Below, one piece after another: positions 1 through 7,491 of a stretch of DNA of 22,023 bases (its first letter is position 1; each line of letters begins with the position of its first letter). The stretch is from Dehalococcoidia bacterium (GTDB taxonomy: Bacteria; Chloroflexota; Dehalococcoidia; Lucifugimonadales; JAGWBF01). The position numbers and the translations under genes are program-made. Below the pieces are notes generated by a model. The model saw only the letters and a program-made list of their open reading frames with translations, was not told where the DNA came from and did not search any database. The stretch lies in contig JAGWBF010000033.1 in NCBI GenBank assembly GCA_021296025.1, positions 1-22,023 of the forward strand, in the 5' to 3' direction.

Positions 1-94
1 CCATGATGGACCATGCCTCCTACCACAGAGAAAACAACAAAAACCACCTTACCCTCATCGCTAAACGCGAAGAGTGAACCCTTGAGCTGGCCTG

Positions 95-1366
95 ATGCAT
101 AGTCTTGAGCCTCGCTATTCCCGGTACATAACGGCCCTGTTCCTCATCGTGGTATTGGGCCTGTTGACGGGGCTGGCCTGCAATGGTTCCCCGGCAACTC
201 CCATTCCCACGATCCAGCCTTCCCCAACACCCGAGGGTGGAGGCCCGGCATCCAACCGCGGTGTCTTCGACGACCGTGTTGTGTTCGGCCAGTCGGCCGC
301 TTTCAGCGGGCCTGCCCAGGAGCTGGGCCTGAACATGCAGCTGGGCATTCTTTCCGCATTTCACGAGGTCAACCAGACGGGCGGCGTGAGTGGAAGGCAG
401 CTGGAGCTGGAATTTGCGGACGATGCTTACGAGCCCGAAGCGGCCATTGCCAACACATTGCAGCTGATCAACGAGAATGAAGTGTTTGCACTGATTGGAG
501 CCGTCGGCACACCTACTTCCCGCTCCGCCACCCCCGTTGCAGAGGACGCCGGGGTACCATACATGACACCATTTACAGGCGCAGAGTTCCTGCGGGATCC
601 CAATTGGGAATACGTGATGAACCTGCGGTCCTCCTACTACCAGGAAACCGAAGAGATGGTTGCCCGCCTGACCGAGGACCTGGGTGTGACGAGAATCGCT
701 GTGATGTACCAGGACGATTCCTTTGGCCGAGCCGGCTACGACGGAGTACTGCTTGCCCTGGCAAGGCGACTCCTCGAGCCTGTATCCATCGGGCTATATA
801 CTCGCAACACCACTGCCGTAAAAGCGGGTCTGCTCGACCTCCAGCAAGGAAACCCCGAGGCGGTAATTGTAATAGGTGCCTATGAGCCTGTAGCGGCGCT
901 GATTGCGTGGGCACGTCTAATTGATATGGATTCCATCTTCATGACCGTTTCATTTGTCGGAAGCAACGCCCTGGCAGAGGACCTGGCCAGCAAGCGCGTA
1001 GATGTTAGTGCGGGTGTTTATGTGACGCAGGTCGTCCCATTTCCCACAGACGATTCTCTCCCCGTCACTGCTGCCTACCTCAATGCCTTGGACGCCTACT
1101 CCCCCGGCGCTGTTCCCGGGTTCGTATCCTTCGAAGGGTACCTCGCGGGACGCCTAGCCATTGAAGGACTCAAGGGCTGCGGCAGTGATGTCACCAGGGC
1201 CTGCTTCCTCGACAGCCTCCGGAGCCGCGACATCGTTGATATAGACGGGTTCGAGCTACGCTACGGAGAGAGCGACAACCAGGGGTCCGATAGTGTCTTC
1301 TTGACCCGAATAGGCGCCAATTATGGATATCATCCTGTCGATAACCTTCAGGAAGTGTTGCCATGA
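95..1366 (+). CDS. Lipoprotein ABC-type solute-binding protein (Leu/Ile/Val-binding family)
   Basis: The protein has 423 residues. An N-terminal hydrophobic segment (about residues 12-28) ends in G-L-A-C with Cys29, a plausible lipobox, followed by a Pro/Thr-rich linker. This predicts a lipid-anchored extracytoplasmic protein. From about residue 57 on it reads as a type I periplasmic-binding fold of the Peripla_BP_6 / LivK type: the GQSAAFSGP start, the GAVGTPTSRSATPVAEDAGV segment, and IAVMYQDDSFGRAGYDGV at the start of the second lobe are all typical. Length fits the family. No LivHMGF permease or ATPase genes follow; its stop overlaps the start of the histidine kinase (ATGA, positions 1363-1366), so the two are probably translated together. 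I infer that it presents a ligand to the kinase rather than serving transport. The ligand cannot be read from the sequence. There is no obvious Shine-Dalgarno before the ATG. Confidence 0.88.
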   Translation: MHSLEPRYSRYITALFLIVVLGLLTGLACNGSPATPIPTIQPSPTPEGGGPASNRGVFDDRVVFGQSAAFSGPAQELGLNMQLGILSAFHEVNQTGGVSGRQLELEFADDAYEPEAAIANTLQLINENEVFALIGAVGTPTSRSATPVAEDAGVPYMTPFTGAEFLRDPNWEYVMNLRSSYYQETEEMVARLTEDLGVTRIAVMYQDDSFGRAGYDGVLLALARRLLEPVSIGLYTRNTTAVKAGLLDLQQGNPEAVIVIGAYEPVAALIAWARLIDMDSIFMTVSFVGSNALAEDLASKRVDVSAGVYVTQVVPFPTDDSLPVTAAYLNALDAYSPGAVPGFVSFEGYLAGRLAIEGLKGCGSDVTRACFLDSLRSRDIVDIDGFELRYGESDNQGSDSVFLTRIGANYGYHPVDNLQEVLP

Positions 1367-3600
1367 AAGCTCGACTTAGGGCGGTGCTGGAACTACGAAA
1401 CCGGCTCTCTACCCAGCTGTATGCCGCCATAGGAAGCGCCGTTGTGCTTACCGTTGCTGCCAGCTTGGTCGGCTGGTTCTCCTTTAACCAGGTGGGAGAA
1501 GCCCAGGACCGGGTCAATGAGAGAAGCGTCCCCGAGCTGGTCGCAGCCTTCGGCGTTGCCCAGGAGGGTGGAGTCCTGGTGGTGGCTGCACCCCGACTGA
1601 CCACAGCTACGACAACCGAGGAATTGGCCGGAGTCTCAGCCGAGATTACAGACGCCTACCTCGCCCTCCAGGAAGCCTTAGATGTGTTGAGCCAGCAGAG
1701 CGCGAACAGTCAAGCCTTCGAGCGCATCCAGACCGAAGCCAATGCGCTCATAGAGAACATACGTGAAATCGAGACTGAAAAGACCGAGACCTTCGACCTA
1801 CAGGCACGCAACCAGAACCTGAGAGTGCGACTCCAGACTCTTCTAGAAGAAATTGACAAGACCCTTGTGCCCGCCGTGGATGACCAACTCTTCTTCACTA
1901 TCACTGGCTTCTCGTCCTTGGATGAGCCTGCCGCCCAGCGGGATGATTACTTCTCAGAGGAACAGGTCAGCCAATACCGACACTTGGCGGACCTGCTGAC
2001 CGACTCGGGCATCGCGGGATCTCTCCTGGAAAGCGCCTACAGCATCTCAGAGGCCCCTCTTCTCGAACCCCTGAGGGAACGATTTGAATCGTCCGAGGGA
2101 CGCATACAGAGCAGCTTGGCCGCTATTGACGGCACACGAGTGAGCCGACAGGTCTCCCCCCTGGCAAACACGCTGATCGTGCTGGGTTCGGGGGAAGAAG
2201 GTATATTCGCGCTGCTGGACCAAGAGCTACGCCTGGCAGCCAGCCAGCGAGACCTGCTGGCCGAAAACCGAAACATTTCCCTGGAACTTGTCACCTCGGT
2301 GAACAGCGTTGTTAGCGCAGCTAACCTGAATGCTCAGGAAGCTACCCGCGCATCGACACAGGCAGCTTTGACCGGCAGGACACTTCTCCTAGGAATCAGC
2401 GCCATCAGCATCGGCGGCGCATTGCTGATTGCCTGGCTCTTCGTGGGCCGGGTGATTCTGCGCCGTTTGCAGATGCTGTCCCAATGGATGCGCCGCATGG
2501 CCGGAGGCGACCTTGAAGCCCAGGTTGAGATAGGCGGTCGGGACGAGGTTGCTGATATGGCGGCAGCCCTTGAGGTGTTCAGACGGCACGCCTTGGAGGT
2601 GCAGAGGCTGAACCTCGTGGAGGAATTGGCAGGCGAACTTCAAGGCAAGAACGAGCAGCTGGAAAGCGCCCTTGGTGAGCTGGAGAAGGCCCAGGACCAG
2701 ATAGTAATGCGGGAAAAACTGGCTGCCCTGGGTGAGCTCACCGCCGGCGTAGCTCACGAGATCAGGAACCCACTAAATTTCGTCAAGAACTTTTCGGAGG
2801 TGTCCGAGGAGCTACTGGTCGAGCTGAAGGAAGTGCTGGAAGAATCGGGCGACGCCCTGTCCACAGACCAGAAAGGCATAATCGAAGATATCTCCGGGGA
2901 CCTTTCCAGCAACCTGGAGCGCATAGGCTCCCACAGTGAGCGGGCCAACCGCATCGTCCACGATATGCTGATGATGGGGCGAGGCTCCGCTGAGTGGCAG
3001 TCCACCGACATCAATGCACTGTTGGAAGAGTACGCACGCCTGGCCTACCACAGCGCCCGCGCAACGGATGCGGACTTCCAACTGGACTTGCAGAACGACC
3101 TTGACCCGGAGGCAGGCGAGCTGGAGATCATTCCCCAGGACATGGGACGGGTCTTCCTGAACGTCGTCGGCAACGCATGCTACGCCACCGACCAAAGACG
3201 CCGTTCTGCCTCAGAGCAGGGGTTAAGCATTACCGAATACATGCCAACGGTTAAGCTCAGCACCAAGCGGACGGAAGACATAGTGGAGGTACGAATCAGA
3301 GACAACGGCACGGGCATGCCAGCGGAAGTGGCCGAAAAGATATTCAATCCTTTCTTTACCACCAAGCCTACCGGCCAGGGCACGGGGCTTGGCCTGGCCC
3401 TCTCCAACGACATAGTTCGGGAGCACGGAGGCACTATCCAAGTAGAGTCGGCGCCCGACGAGTACACCGAGATGATCATCCGCCTGCCGATTGAACGCTA
3501 CAGAGAGAACGGGTCTGAAGAGGATGGGGGTTCCGGAGAGCCCGAGAAAGAGGCGGCAGATTCCCTGGAGCCTGAAATGGAAGCGACGACCTCAGAATGA
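1363..3600 (+). CDS. Membrane sensor histidine kinase with long helical extracytoplasmic domain (TorS-like layout)
   Basis: The protein has 745 residues. Its order is: transmembrane helix 1 (about 20-41), an extracytoplasmic region of about 300 residues that looks almost wholly helical (42-340), transmembrane helix 2 (about 341-363), HAMP (about 364-417), a coiled coil, the HisKA dimerisation/phosphoacceptor domain with H-box HEIRNPLNF (His465), and a HATPase domain. That last domain has the N-box Asn604, the G1 box DNGTGMP (from Asp647) and the G2 box GQGTGLGL (671-678). All catalytic motifs are intact. An acidic Glu/Ser-rich tail of about 30 residues follows. The segment around the first helix (VAASLVGWFSF, then a conserved-looking PELVAAFGVAQ) resembles the TorS sensor, which binds the periplasmic protein TorT. 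That resemblance is from memory, not a search. It overlaps the upstream binding-protein gene. No receiver domain and no response-regulator gene is visible, so the partner must lie elsewhere. Confidence 0.9.
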   Translation: MKARLRAVLELRNRLSTQLYAAIGSAVVLTVAASLVGWFSFNQVGEAQDRVNERSVPELVAAFGVAQEGGVLVVAAPRLTTATTTEELAGVSAEITDAYLALQEALDVLSQQSANSQAFERIQTEANALIENIREIETEKTETFDLQARNQNLRVRLQTLLEEIDKTLVPAVDDQLFFTITGFSSLDEPAAQRDDYFSEEQVSQYRHLADLLTDSGIAGSLLESAYSISEAPLLEPLRERFESSEGRIQSSLAAIDGTRVSRQVSPLANTLIVLGSGEEGIFALLDQELRLAASQRDLLAENRNISLELVTSVNSVVSAANLNAQEATRASTQAALTGRTLLLGISAISIGGALLIAWLFVGRVILRRLQMLSQWMRRMAGGDLEAQVEIGGRDEVADMAAALEVFRRHALEVQRLNLVEELAGELQGKNEQLESALGELEKAQDQIVMREKLAALGELTAGVAHEIRNPLNFVKNFSEVSEELLVELKEVLEESGDALSTDQKGIIEDISGDLSSNLERIGSHSERANRIVHDMLMMGRGSAEWQSTDINALLEEYARLAYHSARATDADFQLDLQNDLDPEAGELEIIPQDMGRVFLNVVGNACYATDQRRRSASEQGLSITEYMPTVKLSTKRTEDIVEVRIRDNGTGMPAEVAEKIFNPFFTTKPTGQGTGLGLALSNDIVREHGGTIQVESAPDEYTEMIIRLPIERYRENGSEEDGGSGEPEKEAADSLEPEMEATTSE

Positions 3601-3679
3601 TGCCCAGATGGCAGACTTCTAAGAGGGTGACCAGCTAATCGCCACGTTGGGCGCGAATACTAAGTGCTAGTGAATGGGG

Positions 3680-4261
3680 CTAGCTCCCGTTCTGCATGCT
3701 CCTGCTGAACCTGCGGGCAGCTCTCGCCATATCCCTCAGCCGTTGCTCCACCTTGGAATGCACCGTTCCATCAGGATATCCCTTTTCTTCCAGCCACTCA
3801 CCGGCCGGGACTCCCGTAAGGACTTCTATCCCTTCATCCACCGTGGAGACTCCGTAGATATGGAAAGAGCCCGCCTCGACCGCTTCGGTAACTTCGTCGT
3901 TTAGGGCCAGGTGCTTAAGGTTATCCCTCGGGATGATCACACCCTGCCCATTGGTGAGTCCTCGACTCTTGCAGATGTCGAAAAACCCTTCGATTTTCTG
4001 GGTTGCGCTGCCGATGGCTTGAATGTCGCCGTTCTGGTTGACAGCGCCGGTTATTCCTATCCCCTGAGCCAGGGGGAGTTCGGAAATGGCAGAAAGCAGC
4101 GCACACAGCTCGGCTGATGAGGCGCTATCGCCGTCCACCTCGCTATAGCTCTGTTCGAAGCTTATGCTGGCGGACAGGGACAAGGGTTTGTCATACCCGT
4201 ATTTGCCCTTCAGATAGCCGGTCAGCACCATGAAACCCTTGTCGTGAATCTTTCCACTCAA
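3680..4261 (-). CDS. LonB-type protease, C-terminal proteolytic part downstream of the TAG
   Basis: This piece of 193 residues is the Lon_C peptidase domain (family S16). The serine of the Ser-Lys dyad is visible in DGDSASSAEL (Ser46 here, codon 654 of the read-through frame), and the Lys in ATQKIEGFFD (Lys89, codon 697). Strands and loops match the family up to FHIYGVSTVDEGIEVLTG, followed by a short basic tail. The first possible start is a TTG at 4261, with AGG directly touching it, so there is no properly spaced ribosome site and independent translation is doubtful. The gene ends in TAG. The sequence shows no further damage, so the domain is probably still under selection or was until recently. 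It converges on the histidine kinase gene with 79 bases between them and no convincing terminator. Confidence 0.75.
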   Translation of the reverse strand: MSGKIHDKGFMVLTGYLKGKYGYDKPLSLSASISFEQSYSEVDGDSASSAELCALLSAISELPLAQGIGITGAVNQNGDIQAIGSATQKIEGFFDICKSRGLTNGQGVIIPRDNLKHLALNDEVTEAVEAGSFHIYGVSTVDEGIEVLTGVPAGEWLEEKGYPDGTVHSKVEQRLRDMARAARRFSRSMQNGS

Positions 4262-4267
4262 CCTTAT

Positions 4268-6085
4268 CTATCGTTCGACGTTCACCAGCTGGCCTCGGCC
4301 CAGGGATACCCTTGCCGTAATCCGGCTGGGCTTCCCAAAGGCTGAAGTGCCAAAACCCAGGACCGCCAAGCCATTCACTTGCCCAACCACCTCCCCTTCG
4401 GTGGAGATGCGGATGGTGCTGTCCTCTATGAGCTCCTGAAGCCTGTCTTCCCTTAGACTGGATCGGTACTTTCGCTGTTCCTCGGCCCTCTTTACATGTT
4501 CGTGGGTAACAACTTCTTCTCCGGCCATCGATGCCCAGTAATTGGACTCGGTGATGATGTCCGACACATCATTGAACCGGGTTGTCAGCTTCTCCTGGTG
4601 TTCGGCCAACCGGCTGGAGTATTCGATTATGCGGGCTACGGCGGTGTTGTGAAAGGGCATCAGACTGCCGTCGTGGTGCCGGGCGGACACAAAGGCAGCG
4701 TACTTGCCCACGTTTTCGGGGGACCGTTCCATCACGGTATCGAACTCGGCCCTCACCTTGAACAGGCGTCGGAAATCCTCATCGGCGGACTGAAGTAGGC
4801 GCAGCGCGTCCGGGGTTCCCACGAGGATGACCTTGGCATCTACCGGGATGGGCTTCGGGCGCAGGGTAGTTGAGGGAAGGGGGTTGTTCTGCTCCCCTAT
4901 GTTCTCGATCCGAACCTCGCCACTATTGAGCACTCGCTTCAGCGTCTGCCAAGAGAGGGGGTTCTCCAGCAGGTCCCGCGCCTGGAGAATGAGGTAGCCC
5001 CCATTGGCTTCGTGGAGAGCCCCACCCTTTATCATCATATGGTTGGTGGTGAGCATACCCATCCGGGCATCATAGTCTATGCGTCCGAAGAGGTTATAGT
5101 AGGTGGGGTTGGACTCGACGATTATGGGCGCGAACTGGCAGGCTATGCTGTCTAGCAAGTAGTTTACCCGGTATCGCACAAGGCCGCCATCATCCGCGGT
5201 TGGCTGATCAGGTCCGGGGTTCCTAGCATCGGGCGGCTTGAATTGGTCGGAATTTTGGACCATATCCTCTTCGACCAGCGCCAAATAAGCAGCTACCTCG
5301 GAGAAGGCAGCATACTTGGCTTTCAGGTCTTCCAGCATCGGGGACAGGACCGACCTTACAACCTCGCGGTCCACCTCCAACGTCTCTTCCACAGCCCCCT
5401 TGTCCAAGCGCCTCACGTCAGCAAGCACACGCTTCACGTCTTGCATCAACACATCGGAACGTTTGCGGACGCCCTCCCGCTCTTCCTCCGGCAACTCGCC
5501 CAACTCTTCATGGGACAACGGCCGTCCACCGACCAGTGGGAGAGGCGAAAAGCCGGCAGGCGTGGAAACCAAGGCAAACCCCGCCTCCCTCGCCATCATT
5601 TCGATGCTGACGGCCATAGCCTGGCGTTTGGCTTCCAGGCCTTGCATAGCATTTTCAATGCGATTGGAATACTCTTCGCTCTCAAAGACCCGGAGTAAGT
5701 CCCGGCGGACCGCGGCTACCAGCTCATCCATGTCTCCGGCGAGGAGCTTCACCTGGCCGCAGGGCAGTGCCACAGGTACGGGCTGGGAGGGGTCCTGAAA
5801 GTTGTAAACATAGCCCCAGTGGCGAGGGGCGGGCCTGCGGGATGCTACCTGCTCTACGAAGAACCTCAACGCCGTGTTTCTGCCTGTGCCCGGGAGCCCT
5901 GAAATGAACAGATTGAATCCCCGTTCCTGTATGTTCAGCGCCAGCTCCAGGGCGCTAAGTGCCCGTTCCTGCCCGATCATCTCTTCCAGGGGAGCCACAT
6001 CCTCGGTTGTGGTGAAACCCAAGGCGCCGGGATCACACCTCTTGTTCAGCAGGTGAACGGGAACCTCAAGGTCCTGGATGCTCAC
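4268..6085 (-). CDS. LonB-type protease, N-terminal and ATPase part (605 residues, ends at premature TAG)
   Basis: This part holds the ATPase module of a Lon-like protease of the COG1067 family, thought to act on cytosolic proteins. A P-loop-like GLPGTGRNT lies at residues 63-71; Arg-Asn replaces the usual Lys-Thr/Ser, and an Arg at this place is, as I recall it, common in this family. A helical, coiled-coil-like insert covers about 130-300. The segment ANGGYLILQARDLLENP is the family's Walker-B-equivalent region. A sensor/lid region runs to about residue 545, and the first strands of the Lon_C protease domain (ISTEGEVVGQVNGLAVLGFG, SRITARVSLGRGQLVNVER) close the piece. The product would lack the catalytic Ser and Lys. 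The ATG start at 6085 follows a purine-rich GAGGAGAACCAT segment with a GAGGAG ribosome site. The gene is divergent from prs. Confidence 0.85.
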   Translation of the reverse strand: MSIQDLEVPVHLLNKRCDPGALGFTTTEDVAPLEEMIGQERALSALELALNIQERGFNLFISGLPGTGRNTALRFFVEQVASRRPAPRHWGYVYNFQDPSQPVPVALPCGQVKLLAGDMDELVAAVRRDLLRVFESEEYSNRIENAMQGLEAKRQAMAVSIEMMAREAGFALVSTPAGFSPLPLVGGRPLSHEELGELPEEEREGVRKRSDVLMQDVKRVLADVRRLDKGAVEETLEVDREVVRSVLSPMLEDLKAKYAAFSEVAAYLALVEEDMVQNSDQFKPPDARNPGPDQPTADDGGLVRYRVNYLLDSIACQFAPIIVESNPTYYNLFGRIDYDARMGMLTTNHMMIKGGALHEANGGYLILQARDLLENPLSWQTLKRVLNSGEVRIENIGEQNNPLPSTTLRPKPIPVDAKVILVGTPDALRLLQSADEDFRRLFKVRAEFDTVMERSPENVGKYAAFVSARHHDGSLMPFHNTAVARIIEYSSRLAEHQEKLTTRFNDVSDIITESNYWASMAGEEVVTHEHVKRAEEQRKYRSSLREDRLQELIEDSTIRISTEGEVVGQVNGLAVLGFGTSAFGKPSRITARVSLGRGQLVNVER

Positions 6086-6202
6086 TATGGTTCTCCTCAG
6101 ATCATGCAGCTGAGTGCAGGTTAAGCCGGAAGCCCGCCCTGATGGGCATTATGCATTATGTTAAACAGGTCCCGTGTCCAATTATGGTAAGCGTGGTCTA
6201 AA

Positions 6203-6211
6203 AGTATAACA
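6203..6211 (-). promoter_or_regulatory. Extended -10 promoter for the lon-like gene
   Basis: On the minus strand this reads TGTTATACT, a full extended -10 (TGnTATACT). No good -35 hexamer is found at 16-18 bases upstream, which an extended -10 can tolerate. Transcription would begin near 6196 and give a leader of about 110 bases. By eye only. Confidence 0.45.
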
Positions 6212-6272
6212 CTATAGCAACTCGCCTCTTCAGAGGTGGCATTCTGAGGCTGTGAAACCTGGTCAAGCGCGC

Positions 6273-6302
6273 TTCAGACAAAGTCCGTAGCTATGCTATA
6301 AT
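6273..6302 (+). promoter_or_regulatory. Promoter for the prs-secA block
   Basis: A perfect extended -10, TGCTATAAT (6294-6302), is preceded by TTCAGA (6273-6278; four of six matches to TTGACA) with an 18-base spacer. Transcription would start near 6309, leaving a leader of about 220 bases before the prs start. This is the clearest promoter-like site in the window. Confidence 0.6.
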
Positions 6303-6528
6303 TGGCAGTGCCTGTAACATAAGCGGACGCTGACTTAGGGATAGACTGCTTCCGGGCCAATCCCGAGAATTAGTCCTCTAGGCCCCCAACGGCAAAGGCG
6401 CTATGCTTTCGCCCTCTGCGCACACCCTCACAGCCCCACGGGGCTACCCCAGATTAGTGCCCGAGAGGGGCTCGCGGACAGCCCGGAATGCCCACTTGAG
6501 GGAGGAGTTGTGCTCGGTGAGGGAAACG

Positions 6529-7476
6529 ATGGGCCCTTTCGATGAGCTAAGGGTGTTTACGGGCAATGCCCACCGGCAGCTTGCCCAATCGGTGTGCGAT
6601 TACCTGCAAATCCCCTTGGGACAGGCTGAGGTGTTCAAGTTCAGCAACGACAACACCTTCGTTCGCATTTTGGAGAACATCCGTCAGCGGGATGTGTTCA
6701 TCGTGCAGCCAACCTGCTACCCAGTGAATGACCATCTGATGGAGCTCCTCATCATGATCGATGCCGCGAAGCGGGCATCGGCTGGCCGTGTAACCGCCGT
6801 CGTTCCCCACTACGGTTATGCGCGCACCGACAAGAAGGACCAACCCAGGGTCCCCATAACGGCCCGGCTGGTTGCCGACCTGCTTTCGGCTGCGGGCTGT
6901 GACCGCATCCTCACCATCGACCTACATGCGGGCCAGATACAGGGGTTCTTCAATATTCCGGTGGATGAGCTTACAACCCTGCCCATCCTGGGCCGCTACT
7001 TCCAGGACAAGGGGCTGGACAACCTGGTAATCGTGGCTGTGGACATCGGAATCAGCAAGAGGGCCAGGGATATGGCCGAGCTGCTTCATGCTCCCCTAGC
7101 CATCGTCGAAAAAAGGCGCACCGGCAACGACGATAGGGCGGAGATGCTGAACGTGATAGGCGATGTGGAAGGGAAGGTAGCCCTCACCTTCGATGATGAG
7201 ATAGACACCGCCGGCTCCCTGGTTACCGCAGCAAATGCCCTGATTGACCATGGCGTGACCAAGGTGTATTCGTGCGCTACCCATCCTGTCTTTTCGGGGA
7301 ATGCCCATGAACGTATCCTGTCCAGTCCCATGGAGGAGCTGGTCGTTACCGACACCATCCCGGTGCACGAATGCGACAAAAATGGGAAGATAACCGTCCT
7401 ATCGGTAGCTCCCCTGCTGGGCGAAGCCATTCGCCGCATCCATGAAGGCCTCTCCATCGGAGAGATGTTCAACTAG
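6529..7476 (+). CDS. prs: Ribose-phosphate pyrophosphokinase (PRPP synthetase)
   Basis: The enzyme makes PRPP from ribose 5-phosphate and ATP for purine, pyrimidine, His, Trp and NAD synthesis in the cytosol. The 315-residue form matches the family length (about 310-320). Seen motifs: LRVFTGNAH at the N-terminus, VVPHYGYARTDKK with RVPITARLVADLL (ATP site), TIDLHAGQIQGFF (active-site His), the flexible-loop VEKRRTGNDDRAEMLNVIGD, and the PRPP-binding loop DDEIDTAGS at 222-230. I chose ATG 6529 because GAGGG sits 5 bases before it and homology starts at once. GTG 6517, in frame and 9 bases after GGAGGAG (6501-6507), is a real alternative that would add MRET. The frame stays open back to 6403 but that extension is not family-like. 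SecA follows after 15 bases, so the two are probably one operon. Confidence 0.95.
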   Translation: MGPFDELRVFTGNAHRQLAQSVCDYLQIPLGQAEVFKFSNDNTFVRILENIRQRDVFIVQPTCYPVNDHLMELLIMIDAAKRASAGRVTAVVPHYGYARTDKKDQPRVPITARLVADLLSAAGCDRILTIDLHAGQIQGFFNIPVDELTTLPILGRYFQDKGLDNLVIVAVDIGISKRARDMAELLHAPLAIVEKRRTGNDDRAEMLNVIGDVEGKVALTFDDEIDTAGSLVTAANALIDHGVTKVYSCATHPVFSGNAHERILSSPMEELVVTDTIPVHECDKNGKITVLSVAPLLGEAIRRIHEGLSIGEMFN

Positions 7477-7491
7477 AGGCAAAACCACAAC

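Larger units (their letters stand above)
3680..6085 (-). pseudogene. LonB-type ATP-dependent protease interrupted by one in-frame TAG
   Basis: Read through, this is one open frame of 802 codons (the usual length for the COG1067 Lon-like family, about 800) with a single TAG at codon 606 (4268-4270). The two pieces are in the same frame, and only two sense codons (ATA, AGG) separate the TAG from the next possible start, a TTG. Family members normally carry an acidic residue here, in a motif of the type ER-E-V-x-L-x-G-x-I-H. Here it reads ER-stop-I-R-L-S-G-K-I-H, which fits a GAG to TAG change. No frameshift or other damage is seen on either side, so the lesion is recent, a sequencing error, or tolerated by readthrough. 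Confidence 0.75.
6086..6528. other. Divergent control region between the lon-like gene and prs
   Basis: No gene is supported here. It holds a strong extended -10 promoter facing each way (listed separately) and a short dyad (CCTCT / AGAGG, 6225-6236) between them. The prs leader, about 220 bases, follows. A small GC hairpin AGCCCC-AC-GGGGCT at about 6432-6445 lies in that leader. No known riboswitch fold was recognised by eye. The frame from 6403 is open into prs but reads as an unconserved extension. Confidence 0.6.

Noticed and set aside
3..95. Short open frames at the left edge (one from position 3 to a TGA at 75-77)
   Set aside because: Could be the tail of an upstream gene, but 24 residues with no recognisable motif are not enough to call one.
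3661..3690. Hairpin GCTAG...CTAGC as terminator between the kinase and lon-like genes
   Set aside because: The 5-bp stem with a 9-base loop is weak, lacks a T-run, and overlaps the stop codon of the protease frame.
4268..4270. Genome-wide recoding of TAG (for example pyrrolysine)
   Set aside because: At least six genes in this window end in TAG at the expected place, and the sites would replace Glu or Gln rather than a catalytic residue.
6403..6528. 42-residue N-terminal extension of prs
   Set aside because: It is in frame, but the residues do not look like the family, and good ribosome sites lie just before 6517 and 6529.
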